This document shows positions 1 through 4,220 of a stretch of DNA of 5,179 bases, in pieces (position 1 is the stretch's first letter; the number at the start of each line of letters is the position of its first letter). This DNA comes from Planctomycetia bacterium. Lineage in GTDB: Bacteria; Planctomycetota; UBA11346. The stretch covers positions 1 to 5,179 of the forward strand of contig SYDV01000521.1 in the NCBI GenBank assembly GCA_005801395.1, in the 5' to 3' direction. The notes under the pieces are model-generated. The model worked only from the letters and a program-made list of their open reading frames with translations. It was not told where the DNA came from and ran no database searches. Made by a program: the position numbers and the translations under genes.

Positions 1-1
1 A

Positions 2-841
2 TCGCTGTTATTTCCCTGCACCATGCTCGGCCCCCTGCCGTATCGTTGCGGTGACCAAGACCCCCGGTGGTTTGACGCGAGTGCGGAATGGCCAGTCATT
101 GAAGCGCAACTCCAAGCGATTTCGGGGGAATTAGCGGCGATTGTTTATGAGCCATTACTGCAAGGTGCCGGTGGCATGTTGCTGTATTCCCCGGATTTAC
201 TGCGTCGGTTACGAGCGTGGGCTAACGCACATGATGTGTTATTAATTGCTGACGAAATCGCCGCTGGCATGGGGCGCTGCGGTGCAATGTTGGCGAGTCA
301 TCATGCTGGACTGGATGTCTTGCCGGATATCGCGGTATTATCCAAAGGACTCACGGGCGGATTTTTACCCTTCGCCACGGTGCTGACGACCGATGCGATT
401 TATGACACTTTTTTAGGCGATTGGCACAGCCAACGCGCCTTTTTACATTCCAATACGTACGCTGGCCATGCGCTGGGAGTCGCGGTCGCGCTGGCTTCAC
501 TAGATGTGTATGCGGAAGAGGACGTCCTCGACCAAGTCGCACGCAACGGACCGTTGCTCAGACAGGGATTAAAACAGGTAGCCCAACACCAGCCACATTT
601 ACACAACGTCCGAGGACTCGGCATGATGGCAGCGATTGATGTACGCGCGGCTGATGGCTCGCCGTTGAATCCAGCGAATCGTACCGGTTGGCATATTTAC
701 CGTGCGGCAGTCGAACGTGGCGCTTTGCTACGACCCTTAGGCGACACCCTGTATGTATTCCCGCCACTCAACACCACGCCAAACGAAATCGCACACGTCT
801 TACAAGTGCTCGACGACAGCGTCCGCGCGGTGTTGAGCTAA
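2..841 (+). CDS. bioA: Adenosylmethionine-8-amino-7-oxononanoate aminotransferase (BioA), 5' end missing
   Basis: A class III, PLP-dependent aminotransferase that converts 7-keto-8-aminopelargonate to 7,8-diaminopelargonate in cytoplasmic biotin synthesis, with S-adenosylmethionine as amino donor. The frame is open to the left edge: seven residues (SLLFPCT) precede the first ATG at 23, so that ATG is internal and the true start lies outside. Numbering from that Met, I see the EPLLQGAGG segment (43-51), the PLP-ring aspartate in IADEIAAG (D77), the Schiff-base lysine in LSKGLTGG (K108, codon 344-346), the phosphate-loop HSNTYAG (142-148), and the C-terminal LLRPLG...LYVFPPL block whose Arg (R237) matches the substrate-carboxylate Arg of E. 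coli BioA. BioA is usually about 430 residues, so roughly the last two-thirds are here. One oddity is AGHALG where the family normally has GNPLA or GNALA. The stop is TAA at 839-841, and the gene converges on the - strand operon. Another class III aminotransferase is possible, but the QGAGGM and RP-G-LY-PP motifs favour BioA. Confidence 0.87.
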   Translation, partial: SLLFPCTMLGPLPYRCGDQDPRWFDASAEWPVIEAQLQAISGELAAIVYEPLLQGAGGMLLYSPDLLRRLRAWANAHDVLLIADEIAAGMGRCGAMLASHHAGLDVLPDIAVLSKGLTGGFLPFATVLTTDAIYDTFLGDWHSQRAFLHSNTYAGHALGVAVALASLDVYAEEDVLDQVARNGPLLRQGLKQVAQHQPHLHNVRGLGMMAAIDVRAADGSPLNPANRTGWHIYRAAVERGALLRPLGDTLYVFPPLNTTPNEIAHVLQVLDDSVRAVLS

Positions 842-902
842 TAATTAATTTAATCTGTTCTTGTTCGAGATGGCTTAACGAAGGCAATTCACAGGAGACG
901 CG

Positions 903-920
903 GTAACCCGTTCGGGTCAC
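903..920. other. Small hairpin inside the intergenic element
   Basis: GTAACCC (903-909) pairs with GGGTCAC (914-920) across a GTTC loop, with one A-C mismatch at 905/918. It forms one branch of the three-way junction when the outer arms (888-903, 973-988) are paired. G903 would be shared with the outer stem, so one end pair is lost. It is compact enough to fold on either strand. Confidence 0.5.
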
Positions 921-937
921 TTAGGCGCGGAGGCTAG
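914..937 (+). repeat. Intergenic motif, copy 1 (GGGTCACTTAGG...GCGGA..CTAG)
   Basis: The first 12 bases match 3477-3488 at 11 of 12 positions. Both are then followed by GCGGA-NN-CTAG, which lies 13 bases after the motif start here and 17 bases after it in the second copy. This copy sits inside the 888-988 inverted-repeat element, the other upstream of the dehydratase gene. The match could be chance; see the findings. Confidence 0.3.
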
Positions 938-980
938 AGGAGAAGAGATAGATCTGTTTTCTCCTCTGAATTCCGCGCCT
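923..980. other. Long imperfect hairpin, alternative fold; possible bidirectional terminator core
   Basis: AGGCGCGGA (923-931) pairs perfectly with TCCGCGCCT (972-980). After an internal loop, AGAGGAGAA (936-944) pairs perfectly with TTCTCCTCT (959-967), leaving a loop of about 14 bases that contains AGATCT. Together that is at least 18 Watson-Crick pairs, stable on either strand. Bases 973-980 are also part of the right arm of the outer repeat, so this hairpin and the outer stem exclude each other. Neither side is followed directly by a long T-run; the nearest is CCTTTTG at 994-1000 on the + strand. It is therefore not a textbook Rho-independent terminator, although a role in 3'-end formation or mRNA protection for the converging genes would fit its position. 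Confidence 0.5.
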
Positions 981-1017
981 CCTGTGAAGCAGTCCTTTTG
1001 AAGGCATTGAAAGGGTA

Positions 1018-2610
1018 TTAAACTGCGTCTTTCGTCAGCGCGCCGTCGACTAAACGCCAAATGCCCTGCGTATTCGCATTGCGCAATGGTTCCGGCAATA
1101 ATTCTTGTGGTGCGTTTTGGAAACTCACTGGACGAACGAATCGCAGAATGGCGCCGGTGCCGACTGAGGTGCTGCGTGAATCGGTGGTCGCTGGGTATGG
1201 TCCACCGTGAACCATCGCGGGACACACTTCGACGCCGGTGGGGAAGCCATTCCATAATAAACGGCCAACGTGTTGACCGAGCGCCTCTGCTAAGGCCGTA
1301 CAAGTGCTGAGGTCAGATGCCGCCGTATGAATGGTGCCGGTTAATTGCCCAGGAATACAGGCGGCGACGGCTTCCATTTCGGCCAGGGATTTACACACCA
1401 CCACCACCGATGAGGGGCCGAAGACTTCTTCGCGTAAGTGTTCATCCGCGATAAAGGTACTAGCGTCGACACGGAATAAACGCGCACCCGCTTGCGTGCG
1501 TTTCGCATCGGCAATTTGGGCAGCAGCAGCAATGGCGCTGACACCTTTACGTTTTGCCAACGTCGCAACGCACTCTTCATAACGTCGGCGAATGCCTTCG
1601 TATAACATCGTCCCAGGTGCCGCAGCCGTGACTAATTCACTGGCTTTTGCTATGAACACATCCAGCTCTTTCGACGCCATCGCAACAACGACACCTGGGT
1701 TAGTACAGAATTGTCCAACGCCCATGGTCAGCGATCCGACAAAGCCTTCGGCGATAGCAACGGCGCGTTCACTTAAAGCGCCAGGCATAATAAACACCGG
1801 ATTAATACTGCCCATTTCCGAGAACACCGGGATCGGTACCGGACGTGCAGCAGCGGCATTATAAATGGCGCGACCTGCGCCTAATGAACCAGTAAATCCC
1901 ACTGCGGTAATCGCAGGATGCGTCACTAACGCCGTGCTGACCTTGGTGTCCACCGATTGAATTAAATTGACGGTCCCTTTCGGTAATCCGCAGGTGGCGA
2001 TGGCTTTGGTCACCGCTTGCATGACCAGTTCCGAAGTGCCTGGGTGAGCGGGGTGGGCTTTTAATACCACGGTATTTCCGCCGGCTAATGCCGACGCGGT
2101 ATCACCGCCAGCGGCGCTAAACGCCAAGGGAAAATTACTGGCGCCGTAAACCAGCACCGGGCCAAGCGGCATCAACATGCGCCGCACGTCAGGACGCGGC
2201 AGCGGTTTGCGCTCGGGCATGGCGCGATCAATGCGCGCATCAATCCACGAACCTTCTTTAATCAACGCGGCGAATGCACGTAATTGTCCGGTGGTGCGAC
2301 CACGTTCACCGGTAATGCGCGCTTCTGGCAACGCGGTTTCGGCGACGGCACGTTTAATTAACACGTCGCCCAGCGCTTCTATTTCGCTGGCGATGGCTTC
2401 TAAAAATGCGGCACGCTGTTGCGGCGTGGTGCGACGATAAATCGCAAATGCTTCGGTTGCCGCCTGTGCGGCTTTATCGGCGTCAGCGAGCGAGGCTTCT
2501 TCAAAATCCGGAGAGAGTTTCGTTGCCGTCGTCGGATCAATGGCGTGAAAGGTTTTTCCCGAAGTCGAGCCAGCAACGCCAGCGATGACATTTTTTCCAT
2601 GTAAATCCAT
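1018..2610 (-). CDS. 2-oxoglutarate-semialdehyde (2,5-dioxopentanoate) dehydrogenase, class III aldehyde dehydrogenase
   Basis: Oxidises 2-oxoglutarate semialdehyde to 2-oxoglutarate with NAD(P)+, the last step of non-phosphorylating pentose or sugar-acid breakdown in the cytoplasm (EC 1.2.1.26 activity). The 530-residue protein has the full aldehyde dehydrogenase set: N159 in YGASNFPLAFS, cofactor-binding K184 in VVLKAHPAHPGTS, the FTGS loop (239-242), the general base E265 in FSEMGS, nucleophile C302 in GVGQFCTNPG, and EVFGPS (395-400). The long N-terminal KPLPRPDVRRM segment (135-145) and the C-terminal GGPYPATTDSRSTSVG (469-484) and NANTQGIWRLVDG (511-523) blocks are typical of the KGSADH-III subfamily (NADP-type, about 525 residues) rather than betaine-aldehyde or succinate-semialdehyde enzymes. 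The ATG at 2608-2610 is supported by AAGGA nine bases upstream. It lies 26 bp downstream of the KdaD-like dehydratase whose product it would consume. Coenzyme preference cannot be read from the sequence by eye. Confidence 0.92.
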   Translation of the reverse strand: MDLHGKNVIAGVAGSTSGKTFHAIDPTTATKLSPDFEEASLADADKAAQAATEAFAIYRRTTPQQRAAFLEAIASEIEALGDVLIKRAVAETALPEARITGERGRTTGQLRAFAALIKEGSWIDARIDRAMPERKPLPRPDVRRMLMPLGPVLVYGASNFPLAFSAAGGDTASALAGGNTVVLKAHPAHPGTSELVMQAVTKAIATCGLPKGTVNLIQSVDTKVSTALVTHPAITAVGFTGSLGAGRAIYNAAAARPVPIPVFSEMGSINPVFIMPGALSERAVAIAEGFVGSLTMGVGQFCTNPGVVVAMASKELDVFIAKASELVTAAAPGTMLYEGIRRRYEECVATLAKRKGVSAIAAAAQIADAKRTQAGARLFRVDASTFIADEHLREEVFGPSSVVVVCKSLAEMEAVAACIPGQLTGTIHTAASDLSTCTALAEALGQHVGRLLWNGFPTGVEVCPAMVHGGPYPATTDSRSTSVGTGAILRFVRPVSFQNAPQELLPEPLRNANTQGIWRLVDGALTKDAV

Positions 2611-2619
2611 GAGATCATT

Positions 2620-2624
2620 TCCTT
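2620..2624 (-). promoter_or_regulatory. Shine-Dalgarno site of the aldehyde dehydrogenase gene
   Basis: AAGGA on the - strand, nine bases before the ATG at 2608-2610. It lies wholly in the 26-bp gap after the dehydratase stop (TAA, 2637-2639), so the dehydrogenase has its own strong ribosome site within the shared message. Confidence 0.7.
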
Positions 2625-2636
2625 AAAGAAAAGTAC

Positions 2637-3458
2637 TTAGCCAACCGTGTTTTGCAGGGTGCCAATATGGGTAATGGTGATCGCGATGACGTCACCTTTC
2701 TGCAAGGTAAACTCATTCGGTGGCACCACGCCAGTTCCAGTCATTAGGAAACAGCCGTCTGGGAAACTGCTTTCGCGGTAAAGAAATTCTACTAATTCAG
2801 TCGGCTTGCGTTTCAACTGCGCCAAGGTGGTGGCGTTATTAAACATTTCTTTACCCGCGCGTGAAATAATCACACGAATTTCTGCCGTGTTCGGCATAGG
2901 CTCATTGGTGAGATAGATACAGGGCCCTAAACCAGCGGCCTGATCATAACATTTTGCTTGTGGTAGGTAGAGTGGGTTTTCACCTTCGATATCCCGACTA
3001 CTCATATCATTACCAATGGTGTAACCAATAATTTTCCCTGTCGTATTGATAACCAAGGTCAATTCAGGTTCCGGAACATTCCATTTAGAGTCTTTGCGAA
3101 TACGCACATTGGTATTCGGCCCTGCAACGCGATGGGCTGGCGATTTAAAAAACAATTCCGGACGCTCAGCATCATAAACACGAGCGTAAAAATCACCGCC
3201 GCCTGAGCCCTTAGATTCTTCGATACGCGCATCACGACTGCGATAATAAGTCACGCCAGCAGCCCACACCTCTTGCGTAGAAATAGGCGCCAATGCGGTG
3301 AAGCCGCCACTGATTTTTTTGCCACTCTTGATTGCCTTTTGCACTAACGCAATCGCATCGCTGTGCTGAAAAATGCTCACCCAGGAAAATCCAGGCAAAG
3401 AATAAGTGCCGTCAGCAGTTTCAATCACAGCGCCATCAGCAGTTCGGTAGAGTTTCAT
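2637..3458 (-). CDS. KdaD-like 2-dehydro-3-deoxy-pentonate dehydratase (fumarylacetoacetate hydrolase fold)
   Basis: Predicted to dehydrate 2-keto-3-deoxy-D-arabinonate (xylose route) or a related keto-deoxy pentonate to 2,5-dioxopentanoate. The 273-residue protein aligns from memory with Sulfolobus KdaD along its length: [20 protein letters not shown] (63-82), [12 protein letters not shown] (94-105), [10 protein letters not shown] (128-137), [20 protein letters not shown] (141-160), NPLYLPQAK (161-169), and the TGTGVVPP (240-247) and ITHIGTL (262-268) C-terminal blocks. The probable Mg2+ ligands are E130, E132 and D151, and K169 would be the active-site lysine; the spacings (2, 19, 18) agree with those I recall for KdaD. 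PLYLPQAK and YDAERPE separate it from plain acylpyruvate hydrolases. The start ATG (3456-3458) has AAAGG five bases upstream. It is the first gene of a two-gene unit with the semialdehyde dehydrogenase, which supports the reaction. The stereochemistry of the substrate (D-arabinonate, L-arabinonate or D-xylonate derived) cannot be decided, so I give no symbol. Confidence 0.85.
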   Translation of the reverse strand: MKLYRTADGAVIETADGTYSLPGFSWVSIFQHSDAIALVQKAIKSGKKISGGFTALAPISTQEVWAAGVTYYRSRDARIEESKGSGGGDFYARVYDAERPELFFKSPAHRVAGPNTNVRIRKDSKWNVPEPELTLVINTTGKIIGYTIGNDMSSRDIEGENPLYLPQAKCYDQAAGLGPCIYLTNEPMPNTAEIRVIISRAGKEMFNNATTLAQLKRKPTELVEFLYRESSFPDGCFLMTGTGVVPPNEFTLQKGDVIAITITHIGTLQNTVG

Positions 3459-3463
3459 CGCAG

Positions 3464-3468
3464 CCTTT
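3464..3468 (-). promoter_or_regulatory. Shine-Dalgarno site of the dehydratase gene
   Basis: AAAGG on the - strand, five bases before the ATG at 3456-3458. It supports this start over later internal candidates, because the very N-terminal MKLYR also matches the family start. Confidence 0.6.
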
Positions 3469-3476
3469 CAGACCAA

Positions 3477-3504
3477 GGGTCACGTAGGGGAAGGCGGACC
3501 CTAG
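3477..3504 (+). repeat. Intergenic motif, copy 2 (GGGTCACGTAGG...GCGGA..CTAG)
   Basis: GGGTCACGTAGG at 3477-3488 differs at one base from 914-925 and is followed by GCGGA at 3494-3498 and CTAG at 3501-3504. GGGTC (3477-3481) can also pair with GACCC (3497-3501). On the - strand it lies in the leader of the dehydratase gene, about 20-45 bases upstream of the ATG, where it could affect translation. The role is unknown and a chance match is possible. Confidence 0.3.
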
Positions 3505-3517
3505 GCCGTTAGACGGC
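3505..3517 (-). promoter_or_regulatory. Short perfect hairpin in the dehydratase leader
   Basis: GCCGT-CTA-ACGGC on the - strand forms a five-pair GC-rich stem with a three-base loop, 46 bases before the dehydratase ATG. The 132-bp gap 3459-3590 also holds the terminator-like hairpin (3566-3599) and motif copy 2. The palindrome could be a small operator or a leader hairpin. I see no -35/-10 pair good enough to annotate. Confidence 0.3.
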
Positions 3518-3565
3518 AAGGCGCAACTACACTGATGGGCCGATTCTCATACTTGTGTCGCTAAA

Positions 3566-3599
3566 CGAGAATATTCATGACGGTTCGTATCTATTCTCG
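3566..3599 (-). terminator. Probable terminator hairpin after the membrane-protein gene
   Basis: TATTCTCG and CGAGAATA (positions 3592-3599 and 3566-3573) pair perfectly over eight bases. The enclosed 18 bases can add a weaker inner stem (ACG-AAC-CGT with flanking AT pairs). On the - strand the hairpin overlaps the last codons and the TAG stop (3591-3593) of the upstream gene and is followed by TTTAG. The stem is AT-rich and the T-run is only three bases, so termination may be partial. Its position at the end of the two-gene propeller/membrane-protein unit is right. Confidence 0.42.
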
Positions 3600-4202
3600 A
3601 CGTCTCCAGCCAATCATCAGACCACTACTCGCCCCCAGCAGTATGGCGATTAACGATATCAGAACCGTCGTCGATAGTAATTGAACCTGTGGCAGCGTAA
3701 TAACAGGCGAACGTTCGTTGCTAATTAACAGGCTCCACGCTGGGGCATGCTCAATCATGGACGGCAAACGCGACCATAAAATCACATCAAATGGGGTACG
3801 CTCTGACGTTCCAAAAATTATGGCGCGCTGCGGTAGCTGTCCGGTCCATATTCCTGTCACTAACTCATGCGCCTTATCACTGTCGCCTAAGGCAGGAGTG
3901 CCATTAGAAAATTGCGTTCGTTTTTCAAAGCGCCAATTACCAAACTGAGCTAACGGCTGCAACTTCCCTGATTCATCGAGCAAAACGGCGTTTTTTATCG
4001 CCTGGTAAGTCATTTCGTCATCACTCACCAATGGATTGTCGCCTACATCGATGGTCACTTCCAACGACACGGATTCATCTTCGGGAATCAATTCGACAAA
4101 AATATAGGAATTGCCATGGGCATATATTACGACGCAAGTCATCAACAGTAACAGAGTTCGCAAAACGACACGACTGCTCTGAATCATATCGTTGCAGCTC
4201 AT
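3591..4202 (-). CDS. Hypothetical membrane-anchored exported protein (signal peptide plus C-terminal transmembrane helix)
   Basis: I do not recognise a named family. From the ATG at 4200-4202 the protein is 203 residues. The N-terminus is a signal peptide: a basic segment (SRVVLR), a hydrophobic core (TLLLLMTCVVIY), then AHGNS as a likely cleavage region. The central part of about 145 residues is polar and beta-rich in appearance, beginning SYIFVELIPEDESVSLEVTI. Near the C-terminus a single hydrophobic helix (LLSTTVLISLIAILLGASSGLMIGW) is followed by RRRE, so the mature domain would be outside the cytoplasmic membrane with a basic cytosolic tail. The layout resembles PEP-CTERM or other sorting tails, but the PEP motif is absent; LPQVQ precedes the helix. 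A GTG at 4217 (five residues longer) and an internal ATG at 4187 are alternative starts; GGTGG eight bases upstream favours 4202. It follows the beta-propeller gene after only 18 bp (3 bp if GTG is used), which suggests translational coupling and a shared extracytoplasmic role. Confidence 0.75.
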   Translation of the reverse strand: MSCNDMIQSSRVVLRTLLLLMTCVVIYAHGNSYIFVELIPEDESVSLEVTIDVGDNPLVSDDEMTYQAIKNAVLLDESGKLQPLAQFGNWRFEKRTQFSNGTPALGDSDKAHELVTGIWTGQLPQRAIIFGTSERTPFDVILWSRLPSMIEHAPAWSLLISNERSPVITLPQVQLLSTTVLISLIAILLGASSGLMIGWRRRE

Positions 4203-4210
4203 GCCGATGG

Positions 4211-4215
4211 CCACC
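4211..4215 (-). promoter_or_regulatory. GGTGG ribosome site deciding the start of the membrane-protein gene
   Basis: GGTGG on the - strand lies eight bases before the ATG at 4200-4202. It overlaps two tandem GTG triplets (4215-4217 and 4212-4214) that could themselves act as starts but lack a well-spaced Shine-Dalgarno site. This favours the 203-residue form over the 208-residue form. Confidence 0.4.
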
Positions 4216-4220
4216 ACGAA

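Larger units (their letters stand above)
888..988. repeat. 101-bp intergenic element with 16-bp terminal inverted repeats
   Basis: The gap between the convergent bioA and aldehyde dehydrogenase genes (842-1017) is filled mostly by this structure. The left arm 888-903 (TTCACAGGAGACGCGG) and right arm 973-988 pair at 15 of 16 positions; the only mismatch is 898 against 978. Inside lie a small hairpin (903-920) and a second strong stem (936-946 with 957-967), so the fully folded form is a three-way junction. The right arm can instead pair with 923-931, giving one long hairpin. The element starts 46 bases after the bioA stop and 29 bases after the dehydrogenase stop. Possible identities are a bidirectional 3'-end or terminator structure, a REP/MITE-like intergenic repeat, or a mobile-element relic. 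No ORF and no clear U-tract is present, so the role is not settled. Confidence 0.7.

Noticed and set aside
923..980. tRNA or other known structured RNA gene
   Set aside because: There is no D or T arm, anticodon loop or CCA end. The paired bases make a simple long hairpin, not a cloverleaf.
917..1303. 128-codon open frame on the - strand overlapping the 3' part of the dehydrogenase gene and the intergenic element
   Set aside because: It overlaps a certain gene in another frame, its product is Arg/Ser-rich without family features, and it runs through the inverted-repeat structure. This is a shadow frame.
3518..3565. Sigma-70 promoter for the dehydratase gene (for example TATGAG near 3545-3550, or TTGCGC...TAGGGT around 3500-3530)
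   Set aside because: The hexamers match consensus at only three or four of six positions and no partner box of good quality lies at the right spacing.
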